Shown one piece after another: positions 17,690-26,099 of a DNA stretch of 49,808 nt. The stretch covers positions 1 through 49,808 of the forward strand of contig JAYWAM010000024.1 in NCBI GenBank assembly GCA_043782425.1, read 5' to 3'. The DNA comes from JAYWAM01 sp043782425 (GTDB lineage Bacteria > Pseudomonadota > Gammaproteobacteria > Burkholderiales > Usitatibacteraceae). Position 1 is the first letter of the stretch, and every line of letters begins with the position of its first letter. The notes under the pieces are model-generated. The model did no database searches and had not been told where the DNA came from. It was given only the letters and a program-made list of their open reading frames with translations. Made by a program: the position numbers and the translations under genes.

Positions 17690-18013
17690 TCATGTCGAGT
17701 GGAACCATCGTGAAGCCGCCATCTGCGGTGTATTCGCGCGTGTGCTCGGCCTCATCAAGTACTGCCCGGCAAATGTGCCAAGTCATGCGGAGTTCGCCAA
17801 GCTCTGTCAGTCCTCCCAACCTGTCAACGTCTTGCGTGTAGCGCGCTTCACCCCAGCGCTGAAGCGCCAGCCCGCCTATCAGGCAAAAACGGAATCCGGC
17901 GTGTAAGAGTTTTTGCTGCGCTTCCCAAGCCGCGCGGCGCGTTCGCCGACAAGATACATCCCGGCGACCTTCCAAGCTTGTCCCCAGCGTTGCAGATCAT
18001 CTGGATGGTTCAT
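17690..18013 (-). pseudogene. Nucleotidyltransferase-like remnant
   Basis: On the minus strand, EAQQKLLHAGFRFCLIGGLA followed by LQRWGEARYTQDVD matches the start of small nucleotidyltransferases (GG and DxD region), but the protein is not continued: after TQDVD the frame reads into unrelated sequence (TELGELRMTWHICRAVLDEA). Upstream a different frame begins MNHPDDLQRWGQAWK at 18013. The stretch therefore looks like fragments of at least two genes joined together. I cannot identify the second fragment. Confidence 0.5.
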
Positions 18014-18049
18014 GACACAATTATAGGCTTCCTAAAAGGCGCCCGCCGC

Positions 18050-20293
18050 TCAAACCGGCGTCAATTTGGCGTATTGCAACGCCAGCCATTTCTCGCCTTC
18101 TCTGCGGAACTTCACTTGCACGCGCGCGTCGCCGCCGCGGCCTTCGAAATTCACTACTACGCCTTCGCCGAATTTACTATGCATGACATTCTGGCCGATA
18201 GAAAAGGGATGTTCGTCGCGCTGTTGCGTTTCAAAACCGGCGCGCACCGCCATTGACTTGTCGTAATCGGTCGCGGCCAGGCGCGTGCTTGCGGCATTCG
18301 ATTTGCGTTCCGGTGTGAACATATCGTTTTGGTAGCCTCTGTTATAGACGTTGAATGAGGCGGTTTTTTCCGGCAGCACAATCCACTTGCACAGCTCGGA
18401 CGGAATTTCTTCGACGAAGCGCGATACCGCGCCGTAGCGCGGCTGGCCGTGCAGCATGCGTATGCCGGCGTAAGAAAGGTACAACCGTTCGCGCGCGCGC
18501 GTGATGGCCACGTACATGAGACGGCGTTCTTCTTCGATACCGTCCTGCGCATTGCGACTGTTCTCGTGCGGGAACAGTCCCTCCTCCAGTCCGCTCATGA
18601 ACACCGAGCGAAATTCCAGGCCCTTGGCTGAATGCACCGTCATCAGTTGCAGGCAGTCATCGCCCACCCCCGCCTGGTGTTCGCCCGCTTCGAGGCTGGC
18701 ATGCGTCAGAAAAGCGGTGAGCGGTGTATCTTCGCCGTCGTATTCCGTGGCGAAGGTTGCGGCGGCGTTGACCAGCTCTGCCAGGTTTTCCAGGCGGTCA
18801 GCGCCTTCGCGCTCAGACTGGTAGTACGTCTTGAGCCCGCTTTTGTCGATCATTTCATCGATCAGTTCGGGCAAGGGCAGCACCACCGAAGATAATCTGA
18901 GGTTTTCAATCACGTTGACGAATGCGCCCAGTGCAGCGGCCGAACGGCCCGCCAGCGCGCCGCTGCGCGCCGCCTGCATCAAGGACATCGCGCCGCCGCC
19001 TTTGCCCGCAGCCGCCGTGTCTTGCAATTGTTCCAGAGTGCGCGCGCCTATGCCGCGCGGCGGGAAGTTCACCACGCGCGAAAACGCGCCGTCGTCATCG
19101 GGGTTGCCTGCGAGACGCAGGTAGGCGAGTGCGTGCTTGATTTCCTGGCGTTCAAAAAAACGCAGCCCGCCATACACGCGGTAGGCGATAGCGGCGCGAA
19201 ACAGCGCGTGTTCGAGCACGCGCGACTGGGCGTTGGAGCGGTACAGCAACGCCATGTCGGTCAGCGCCATGCCTTCGCGGTGTAAATTTTTCACTTCATC
19301 GACAATGAAATTGGCTTCCTCGCCATCGTTGGCCGCAGCGAAAATGCGCAGCGGCTCTCCCTTGCCGGCTTCGGTCCACAGATTCTTGCCGAGGCGTGAC
19401 GCGTTGTGTTTGATGACCGCATTGGCGGCATCGAGGATGCTGCCGTGTGAGCGGTAGTTTTGCTCGAGCTTGATGACCTGCTCGATGGCGAAGTCGCGCT
19501 GAAAGTCGCGCATATTGCCGGTATCGGCGCCGCGAAAGCCGTATATCGATTGATCGTCATCGCCGACACCGAACACGCAGCCGTTGTCGCTGGCCAGCAG
19601 GCGTATCCAGCGGTATTGCAACTTGTTGGTATCCTGAAATTCATCGACCAGGATGAACTTGAAACGCTCGCGATAGTGCTCAAGCAGCGGCGCATTGCGC
19701 GATAGCAGCTCGAAACTGCGCAGCAACAGCTCGGCAAAATCGGCCACGCCTTCGCGCTGGCATTGCTCGTCGTAGGCGCGATAGATTTCAACCTGGCGAC
19801 GTGAGAATTCGTCGTGTGCTTCCACCGCTCCGGCGCGCAGGCCTTGCTCTTTGGCGGCGTTGATGAACCAGCCGGTTTCACGCGGCTTGAATTTTTCGTC
19901 GTCGATATTGAGCGCTTTCAACAAGCGCTTGATCGCTGATTGTTGATCCTGCGAATCGAGAATCTGGAATGTCTGCGGCAATCCGGCGTCGCGGTGATGG
20001 GCGCGCAGCAGGCGGTTGCACAAGCCGTGAAAGGTGCCGATCCACATGCCGCGCGTGTTGATCGGCATCATGGACTCAAGGCGCGTGAGCATTTCGCGCG
20101 CTGCCTTGTTGGTAAAAGTCACGGCAAGAATGCCCGCCGGGCTCGCCTGGCCGGACTGTAGCAGATGGGCGATGCGCGTCGTCAGTACGCGCGTTTTGCC
20201 GCTGCCGGCGCCTGCCAGAACCAGCGCCGACTGGCGCGCAAGGGTGACAGCTTTGAGTTGTTCGGGATTGAGATTGCTGAGCAGAGAGGACAT
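18050..20293 (-). CDS. uvrD: ATP-dependent DNA helicase UvrD/Rep family
   Basis: This superfamily 1A 3'-5' helicase acts in nucleotide-excision and mismatch repair. The 747-aa frame has Walker A (VLAGAGSGKTRV, near residue 30), motif Ia (VTFTNKAAREM), Walker B (VDEFQDTN, near 218), motif III (GDDDQSIYGFRGAD), motif V (VHSAKGLEF) and motif VI (YVAITRARERLYL). Length and the basic C-terminal domain match UvrD (about 720 aa) more than Rep (about 670 aa). A TATAAT in the right orientation lies at 20318-20323, 24 bp before the ATG. Confidence 0.94.
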   Translation of the reverse strand: MSSLLSNLNPEQLKAVTLARQSALVLAGAGSGKTRVLTTRIAHLLQSGQASPAGILAVTFTNKAAREMLTRLESMMPINTRGMWIGTFHGLCNRLLRAHHRDAGLPQTFQILDSQDQQSAIKRLLKALNIDDEKFKPRETGWFINAAKEQGLRAGAVEAHDEFSRRQVEIYRAYDEQCQREGVADFAELLLRSFELLSRNAPLLEHYRERFKFILVDEFQDTNKLQYRWIRLLASDNGCVFGVGDDDQSIYGFRGADTGNMRDFQRDFAIEQVIKLEQNYRSHGSILDAANAVIKHNASRLGKNLWTEAGKGEPLRIFAAANDGEEANFIVDEVKNLHREGMALTDMALLYRSNAQSRVLEHALFRAAIAYRVYGGLRFFERQEIKHALAYLRLAGNPDDDGAFSRVVNFPPRGIGARTLEQLQDTAAAGKGGGAMSLMQAARSGALAGRSAAALGAFVNVIENLRLSSVVLPLPELIDEMIDKSGLKTYYQSEREGADRLENLAELVNAAATFATEYDGEDTPLTAFLTHASLEAGEHQAGVGDDCLQLMTVHSAKGLEFRSVFMSGLEEGLFPHENSRNAQDGIEEERRLMYVAITRARERLYLSYAGIRMLHGQPRYGAVSRFVEEIPSELCKWIVLPEKTASFNVYNRGYQNDMFTPERKSNAASTRLAATDYDKSMAVRAGFETQQRDEHPFSIGQNVMHSKFGEGVVVNFEGRGGDARVQVKFRREGEKWLALQYAKLTPV

Positions 20294-20437
20294 GTCGTGA
20301 CCGGAAATTCAGCCCGAATTATACGCGCCGTAGCCTTTGCAGTGCGTGCTGCTCACCACATAGTGTTGCCGTTGCGTAAACTTGACTGTATGCCTCGGCG
20401 CCAGCGCATATCGCCTGAAGGAATCCCGCAATCTTGA

Positions 20438-20863
20438 TCAGCGTGACTTGCGAGGAAGAAGTGCGCTGAATGCAGCCTGCGCCTTTTTGACTAGACTGGG
20501 ATGGAGAATACCTAGTTTCGGCGACTGCCCGAAGGGTTGGTTCGGCGGCACACGAAACCAATCCTCCGTGTAAGGAAGATCCTCTTGTTTTCGCAAGTCG
20601 AATTTTGTGGGGAAACTCAATCCTGCGTGGGTATACGCCGAGCCATCGTCTGGGGTAATCGCAAATTCACCCGCATGAAGTTCGGCGACTTTTTTGGAGG
20701 TCCCATAAGCGACACGAACACCCCGACTTCCGTCTTCAAACTCGATTATCGCTATGACAAGCGCCGGGCGCGGTTTGCTAGATGGAATGCCTTTGGTTTC
20801 AGGGAAGCGACTATAACCAATGTCACCTAGGGCGGGTAGTGGATCGAACTTTTTTACGCTCAC
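20438..20863 (-). CDS. PemK/MazF-like toxin
   Basis: The 141-aa protein starts at GTG 20863. It has a PemK/MazF-type beta-barrel signature: an N-terminal substrate-side loop, then KPRPALVIAIIEFEDGSRGV, VAYGTSKK and a conserved GEFAI. Members act as sequence-specific mRNA interferases. Its gene overlaps the end of the upstream helical protein by 41 bp, as expected of a two-gene toxin-antitoxin operon. The C-terminal part (WFRVPPNQPF onward) is family-like; catalytic activity is inferred. Confidence 0.72.
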   Translation of the reverse strand: MSVKKFDPLPALGDIGYSRFPETKGIPSSKPRPALVIAIIEFEDGSRGVRVAYGTSKKVAELHAGEFAITPDDGSAYTHAGLSFPTKFDLRKQEDLPYTEDWFRVPPNQPFGQSPKLGILHPSLVKKAQAAFSALLPRKSR

Positions 20864-21152
20864 TATTCGGCCCTCCGGATACCTCGTTACTCAATAGGGA
20901 TTCTAAGACCCTGGCCCGACCATGAGCTTGCTTAACAGCGCTAGCAATCGCTCTGTGTCGGGTGGCGGGAAGAGGCCCATCGTCGGCCTCATATTGAGGC
21001 AAATGCGTGCGAGCCGAGTCTGCCAATGCTTTATGGATCGCGTCAGTCTCTGAAACACCCAGAGCTTTTGCCAGCAACTTGAGCGTATTTCTTGTCACTC
21101 CGTTGCCAGTATCTTTTTCACGTAACCGCAAGAGCACTGCTTTTGGTTCCAT
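20823..21152 (-). CDS. Putative antitoxin paired with a PemK/MazF-like toxin
   Basis: The 109-aa protein has a helical N-terminal half (RNTLKLLAKALGVSETDAIH, like a ribbon-helix-helix or HTH segment) and a charged, probably disordered C-terminus rich in Lys and Arg. ATG 21152 is preferred to TTG 21176 because GGAAAGG precedes it. It overlaps the toxin gene. I do not recognise a named family; the antitoxin role rests on position, size and the palindrome upstream. Confidence 0.55.
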   Translation of the reverse strand: MEPKAVLLRLREKDTGNGVTRNTLKLLAKALGVSETDAIHKALADSARTHLPQYEADDGPLPATRHRAIASAVKQAHGRARVLESLLSNEVSGGPNSERKKVRSTTRPR

Positions 21153-21180
21153 TTTTACGCCTTTCCATCTAATCAATAAC

Positions 21181-21205
21181 CATGTGATATCTCAAAGATA
21201 TCATG
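21181..21205. promoter_or_regulatory. Palindrome upstream of the PemK/MazF-like operon
   Basis: GATATC (21186-21191) and GATATCATG (21197-21205) with CATG-T before the first arm form a near-perfect inverted repeat around TCAAA, 29 bp upstream of the proposed antitoxin start. It is a candidate autoregulatory operator. The remainder up to leuS (21206-21469) shows no gene. Confidence 0.45.
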
Positions 21206-21429
21206 TTCAGTTACCCATGGCAACACGCCGAATGGCGCATTAGATAGGCAATTCCGACCCAAGAAATTCCGACAATATTCAGTTGCTCAAGCAACTCGAA
21301 AAAATCAGCAAACTCAAGTGGACTGAGGTGCAATGTGATACGGGTCTTAAGCGGGGGGGAATTTACCGGCGCCGCAGTTCTAGGAGTCTGTTATGTCCGG
21401 CAGACGCTGGAGCAGCAACGTCTGCAAGG

Positions 21430-21435
21430 TATAAT
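21430..21435 (+). promoter_or_regulatory. Candidate -10 element of leuS
   Basis: A TATAAT lies 34 bp upstream of the leuS ATG, but I see no good -35 box at the right distance. It is a plausible promoter element for the leuS-lptE-holA operon. Confidence 0.3.
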
Positions 21436-21469
21436 TCCAATTTCCCCATAAAGACGCTAACGCTTCACC

Positions 21470-24112
21470 ATGGAAGCCCAGTACCAGCCAAGAAATATCG
21501 AGGCCGCCGCGCAAAGTGAGTGGGAAACCTCGGGCGTTTACCGTGTTTACGAAAACGCCAAGAATAAAGACGGCAAGGAAAAACCCAAGTTTTACGCCTG
21601 CTCCATGCTGCCCTATCCCTCAGGCAAATTGCACATGGGCCATGTGCGCAATTACACCATCAACGATGTGATGCTGCGCTACCTGCGCATGAACGGTCAC
21701 AACGTGTTGATGCCGATGGGCTGGGATGCGTTTGGCATGCCCGCCGAGAATGCCGCTATCGCTAATGCTGTGCCGTCGGCGCAATGGACTTACGCCAACA
21801 TTGCCGACATGAAAGCACAAATGCGCCCGCTCGGGTTGGCATTCGATTGGTCGCGCGAAATCACCACCTGCAAGCCCGAGTATTACCGCTGGAACCAGTG
21901 GCTGTTTCTGAAAATGCTCGAAAAAGGCATCGCCTACCGCAAGACCCAGGTGGTGAACTGGGACCCGGTGGATCAAACGGTGCTCGCCAATGAACAGGTG
22001 ATCGACGGGCGCGGCTGGCGCTCGGGCGCGCTGGTGGAAAAACGCGAAATTCCCGGCTATTACCTGCGCATTACGCAATATGCAGAAGAACTTCTCGACC
22101 ATGTGGTGCACAAACTTCCCGGCTGGCCTGAGCGCGTACGCCTGATGCAGGAAAACTGGATAGGTAAATCAACCGGCGTGCGCTTTGCTTTTCCACACCA
22201 GATTCATGACACCGACGGCAAGCTCATCGATGACGGCAGACTTTACGTTTTCACCACGCGCGCCGACACAATCATGGGCGTCACGTTCTGCGCAGTGGCG
22301 CCGGAACATGATCTCGCCACTGCCGCAGCGCGCAACAATGTGGCGCTCGCCGCTTTCATCGAAGAATGTAAAAAAGGCGGCGTTGCTGAAGCCGATCTGG
22401 CGACCATGGAAAAAAAAGGCATGCCCACCGGCCTCAGCGTCACGCATCCGCTCACGCAAGAAAAAATTGATGTCTGGGTCGGCAACTACGTGCTCATCAG
22501 CTACGGAGATGGCGCGGTCATGGGTGTGCCGGGGCATGACGAACGTGATTTCGCGTTCGCCAAAAAATATGGACTGACGATCAAACAAGTCATCGACACG
22601 GGTAAAGCCTATTCGACCGATGCCTGGCAGCCGCATTACGCCGACTATGGTGTGTGCATCAATTCTGCTGCGATGAACGGCATGCGCTACGAACAAGCCA
22701 TCGATTACGTCGCCGCGCAAACTCACAGCCTGGGTGGCGAAAAGAAAATCCAATACCGCCTGCGCGATTGGGGTATATCGCGGCAGCGCTATTGGGGAAC
22801 GCCGATTCCCATTATCCATTGCGACGCCTGCGGGGCGGTGCCGGTGGCGCAACAAGATTTGCCGGTGGTGTTGCCGGAAGACCTGGTGCCCGACGGCAGC
22901 GGCAACCCGCTCAACAAAGACCAACGCTTCCTGCAATGCGTCTGTCCGGCGTGCGGCAAACCCGCGCGGCGCGAGACCGATACCATGGATACCTTCGTCG
23001 ATTCCGCCTGGTATTACATGCGCTACTGCTCGCCGGACGCGAAACTTGCCATGGTCGATGCGCGCAATGACTACTGGATGCCGATGGATCAATACATCGG
23101 CGGCGTCGAACATGCCGTGTTGCATCTGCTTTATGCGCGCTTCTGGACCAAGGTGATGCGTGATTTGGGTTTGGTGAAATTCGACGAGCCTTTCACTAAT
23201 CTATTTACCCAGGGCATGTTGTCGGCCGAGTGCTTCTATCGCGACGATGCGGGCGGAAAGAAACGCTGGTACTACCCCGCCGAAATCGAGATTCGCCACG
23301 ATGAAAAAGGCAGGATTAGCGGCGCGATCGCCAAAGACGACGGGCTGCCGGTGACGCTGGGCGGTATAGAAAAAATGTCCAAATCCAAAAACAATGTCGT
23401 GGAGCCCAAGGACATCATCGAGCGTTTCGGCGCTGACACGGCGCGCGCCTATGTCATGTTCGCCGGTCCGCCGGAGCTCAGCGCCGCGTGGTCCGATGCA
23501 GGCGCTGAGGGCGTGTTCCGCTTTTTGCGTCGCCTATGGGATTATGCTTATCAACAGCGTCAGCACATCAAATCGGCGGTAACCCACGCCAACTGGAGCG
23601 GCGCAACAAAGGAAGTCAAGGATCTGCGCCACACTCTGCATGCCACATTGAAGCAGGGCAATTTCGATTACCGGCGCTTGAAGTACAACACCGTGGTGTC
23701 TGCCGCCATGATTATGCTCAACGCCCTGGATGAGAAAAAATTCGGCGCCGACGCCAACATGGATGCAGCGCTGGCCGAGGGTTTGTCTATGCTGCTACGC
23801 ATGCTCTACCCGGTCGCGCCGCACATCACCCACCAGTTGTGGCGCGATCTGGGTTATGCGCTGGTTCACGGCGATATTCTCGACGCGCCGTGGCCCGAGC
23901 CCGATGCGGCGGCCCTGGACCAGGATGAAATTGACATGGTGGTGCAAGTGAACGGCAAACTGCGTGGCAACATCCGCGTACCCAAGGCCGCCGCCAAAGA
24001 GGCCATCGAGCAACTGGCTCTAGGCGATGCGGGCGTGCAGCGCCACACCGAAGGCAAGCCCATCAAAAAAATCGTTGTGGTCCCAGGGAGGCTGGTCAAT
24101 GTCGTGGTGTAA
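21470..24112 (+). CDS. leuS: Leucyl-tRNA synthetase
   Basis: LeuS charges tRNA-Leu with leucine. The 880-aa class I synthetase has the HIGH-type motif in YPSGKLHMGHVRNYTI (near residue 45-60), the large CP1 editing insertion (about 225-420), zinc-ligand-like cysteines (CDACG near 453 and CVCPACG near 490), the KMSKS motif in GIEKMSKSKNNVVEP (near 635) and a C-terminal anticodon-binding domain. Length is normal for bacterial LeuS. It is followed by lptE after 7 bp. Confidence 0.98.
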   Translation: MEAQYQPRNIEAAAQSEWETSGVYRVYENAKNKDGKEKPKFYACSMLPYPSGKLHMGHVRNYTINDVMLRYLRMNGHNVLMPMGWDAFGMPAENAAIANAVPSAQWTYANIADMKAQMRPLGLAFDWSREITTCKPEYYRWNQWLFLKMLEKGIAYRKTQVVNWDPVDQTVLANEQVIDGRGWRSGALVEKREIPGYYLRITQYAEELLDHVVHKLPGWPERVRLMQENWIGKSTGVRFAFPHQIHDTDGKLIDDGRLYVFTTRADTIMGVTFCAVAPEHDLATAAARNNVALAAFIEECKKGGVAEADLATMEKKGMPTGLSVTHPLTQEKIDVWVGNYVLISYGDGAVMGVPGHDERDFAFAKKYGLTIKQVIDTGKAYSTDAWQPHYADYGVCINSAAMNGMRYEQAIDYVAAQTHSLGGEKKIQYRLRDWGISRQRYWGTPIPIIHCDACGAVPVAQQDLPVVLPEDLVPDGSGNPLNKDQRFLQCVCPACGKPARRETDTMDTFVDSAWYYMRYCSPDAKLAMVDARNDYWMPMDQYIGGVEHAVLHLLYARFWTKVMRDLGLVKFDEPFTNLFTQGMLSAECFYRDDAGGKKRWYYPAEIEIRHDEKGRISGAIAKDDGLPVTLGGIEKMSKSKNNVVEPKDIIERFGADTARAYVMFAGPPELSAAWSDAGAEGVFRFLRRLWDYAYQQRQHIKSAVTHANWSGATKEVKDLRHTLHATLKQGNFDYRRLKYNTVVSAAMIMLNALDEKKFGADANMDAALAEGLSMLLRMLYPVAPHITHQLWRDLGYALVHGDILDAPWPEPDAAALDQDEIDMVVQVNGKLRGNIRVPKAAAKEAIEQLALGDAGVQRHTEGKPIKKIVVVPGRLVNVVV

Positions 24113-24119
24113 CACTACG

Positions 24120-24632
24120 ATGAAAAGTGGCAGCATGGCACGCGCGCTGTGCATCAGTGTGCTTTGCCTGCTACCCGCCGCCTGCGGTTTCCAGTTGCGC
24201 GGTGATGTGCTGATCCCGTTTAACGCTATCCATATCGACGCGCCGCGAGGCTCGCCGATCGCGGCGGATCTGACGCGCAAGCTGCAACTCACTACCACCA
24301 AGCTTGTGGCGAGCGTGGCGCCAAATGTCAACAGCACCGATGCGCGGCTGGTCATTTCTGTCGATAGCCGCGACAAGATCATCCTTTCGCTATCCGGCGC
24401 GGGCCGGGTGCGCGAGTTCCAGCTTAAATTGCGCGTTGCGTTTCAACTCATCGACGCCAAGGGCGAAGTGCTGATTCCCACTAGCGAAGTCAATCTGACA
24501 CGCATCATGTCTTTCGACGACGCCTTCGTGCTCGCCAAGCAGCAGGAAGAGGCGCTGCTCTATCGCGACATGGAAGCCGAAGTGGTGCAGCAGATTTTGC
24601 GCCGCCTGTCGCAAGTGAAGCGCGCCTCCTGA
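24120..24632 (+). CDS. lptE: LPS-assembly lipoprotein LptE
   Basis: LptE is the outer-membrane lipoprotein partner of LptD in lipopolysaccharide export. A short signal peptide ends in a lipobox (LLPAACG), followed by the family hallmark GFQLRGDVLIPF and the C-terminal helix LLYRDMEAEVVQQILRRL. The start at ATG 24120 lies just after the leuS stop; ATG 24135 is also possible. Its stop overlaps the holA start by one base (TGATG), showing translational coupling. The leuS-lptE-holA order is the usual one. Confidence 0.93.
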   Translation: MKSGSMARALCISVLCLLPAACGFQLRGDVLIPFNAIHIDAPRGSPIAADLTRKLQLTTTKLVASVAPNVNSTDARLVISVDSRDKIILSLSGAGRVREFQLKLRVAFQLIDAKGEVLIPTSEVNLTRIMSFDDAFVLAKQQEEALLYRDMEAEVVQQILRRLSQVKRAS

Positions 24633-25630
24633 TGCGAGTATCGAGCGAACAATTTTTGCAGCGCTTCCCCAAGCAGCTCGGCGCGCTGTATGTTTTGTAT
24701 GGTGCTGAGCCGCTGTTGACGCTTGAAGTCGCTGATGCGTTGCTCAAGGCGGCGCGCCAAGCGGGCTACGTTGAGCGTGAGATATTCACTGCCGAGTCGG
24801 GCTTTGCCTGGAACAGCCTGCTGATGGCGGGCGCGAGCCAGTCTCTGTTTGCCGCGCAGCGGGTGCTGGAGTTGCGCATCCCCGGCGGTAAACCCGGCGT
24901 GGAAGGCAGCCGCGTGATCGAGGAATTTTGCCAGCGTCTGCCGGCCGACACCGTAAGCATCATCACCTTGCCGAACATCGACTGGCAAGGGCAGAAAACC
25001 AAGTGGTTCGCAGCGCTGGAGCAGGCCGGCGTGTTGATCGAAGCGCGCGCCGTGGAACGGGCGCAACTGGCGCAATGGATTGCCGGACGGCTCGCGTTGC
25101 AGAAACAAAAAGCCGAGCCCGAAGCGCTGGATTTTCTGGCCGATCAGGTGGAAGGCAATCTGCTCGCCGCGATGCAAGAGATTCGCAAACTCGCGCTGCT
25201 GCTTCCCGAAGGCGCGGTGCGCTTTGAGCAGGTTAAGGATTGCGTATTGGATGTGTCACGCTACAACCCGTTTCAACTCGCCGATGCGGTGCACGAGGGC
25301 GACGTGCTGCGCACCCTGCGCATCCTCGATGGATTGAAGGCTGAAGGCGAAGCGCCGCCGCTGATTCTGTGGGTACTGAGTAATGAAATCCGCCAGCTCC
25401 TGCGTGTCGCGGGCGCGACACGCTCCGGTCGTGCGCTGGGGCCGAAGAAAGAGCAGCAGTTGCAGCGCACTGCGCGCCGCCACTCGATAGCATCACTGCA
25501 CGCCGCCCTGTTGCACGCCGCCGAGATTGACCGCATGATTAAGGGCCTGAACCACAGCGATGTGTGGCTGGGGCTAAAACAACTTGGCTGCGCCATTGCG
25601 GGCAAAAAAATATTACAGGAAGCCGCCTGA
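24632..25630 (+). CDS. holA: DNA polymerase III delta subunit
   Basis: The delta subunit opens the beta sliding clamp as part of the clamp loader. The 332-aa protein begins MRVSSEQFLQRFP and has the characteristic LGALYVLYGAEPLLTLEVAD, the degenerate AAA+ region and the C-terminal helical collar domain. Length is standard. Its last ~195 bp (25437-25631) are repeated at 36905-37100, next to proA. holA is normally followed directly by proA, so an 11.3-kb segment has separated them. Confidence 0.95.
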   Translation: MRVSSEQFLQRFPKQLGALYVLYGAEPLLTLEVADALLKAARQAGYVEREIFTAESGFAWNSLLMAGASQSLFAAQRVLELRIPGGKPGVEGSRVIEEFCQRLPADTVSIITLPNIDWQGQKTKWFAALEQAGVLIEARAVERAQLAQWIAGRLALQKQKAEPEALDFLADQVEGNLLAAMQEIRKLALLLPEGAVRFEQVKDCVLDVSRYNPFQLADAVHEGDVLRTLRILDGLKAEGEAPPLILWVLSNEIRQLLRVAGATRSGRALGPKKEQQLQRTARRHSIASLHAALLHAAEIDRMIKGLNHSDVWLGLKQLGCAIAGKKILQEAA

Positions 25631-25637
25631 TGCAGGC
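25437..25637 (+). repeat. Left copy of the holA 3'-end direct repeat flanking the island
   Basis: This segment, the last ~63 codons of holA plus a few bases, aligns with 36905-37103 with about 11 differences in ~195 bp by hand alignment. The two copies are in the same orientation and border the island. Confidence 0.9.
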
Positions 25638-26099
25638 AACGAATCTGATATAGAACGAGAGTCTCCTCTGGCCCCAAAGCGAGAACCTCTCCTCTCCCCC
25701 AAGTGAGAGTCTCCTCTCTCCCGCTTGCGTGAGAGAGGCTGGGAGAGAGGGTAGGCAGGAGTCTGCGACTGTTCGAATACATTCGATTCCCAGACCCTTT
25801 CTCAACGGTAGGGCGAGTGGTGCGCGACCTGTAAACTTGGGATCACCATTGAGTCTAGCTGTCGCCAAAACACGACAAATTCGCGCGCTCAAGAAATCGC
25901 GCTGACGAAAATCACGCTGTTTTCGCGCTGTTTTCCCTTTCTATTTCTTTTTTCGCTTGCTACACTGCAACACAACAATTCATACAGGGAACTTCTGATC
26001 TGGTGTCTTCCTGCGTGCGCGAGAATGGCAAATCAGAACTGATTCAGAAATCCCCCTAAATCCACTCCACCTGTATCATTAAAACAATCGAGGGTAGCG
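25631..26099. other. 469-bp spacer with CTCTCCC-type repeat
   Basis: The spacer contains a repeat region at about 25665-25765 with CTCTCTCCCGCTTGCGTGAG and GAGAGGGTAGG stretches that can form hairpins and match the repeat type inside polA. The sequence further right (25900-26000) is T-rich and may hold the promoter of the following gene, but I cannot place boxes with confidence. No gene is supported. Confidence 0.6.
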
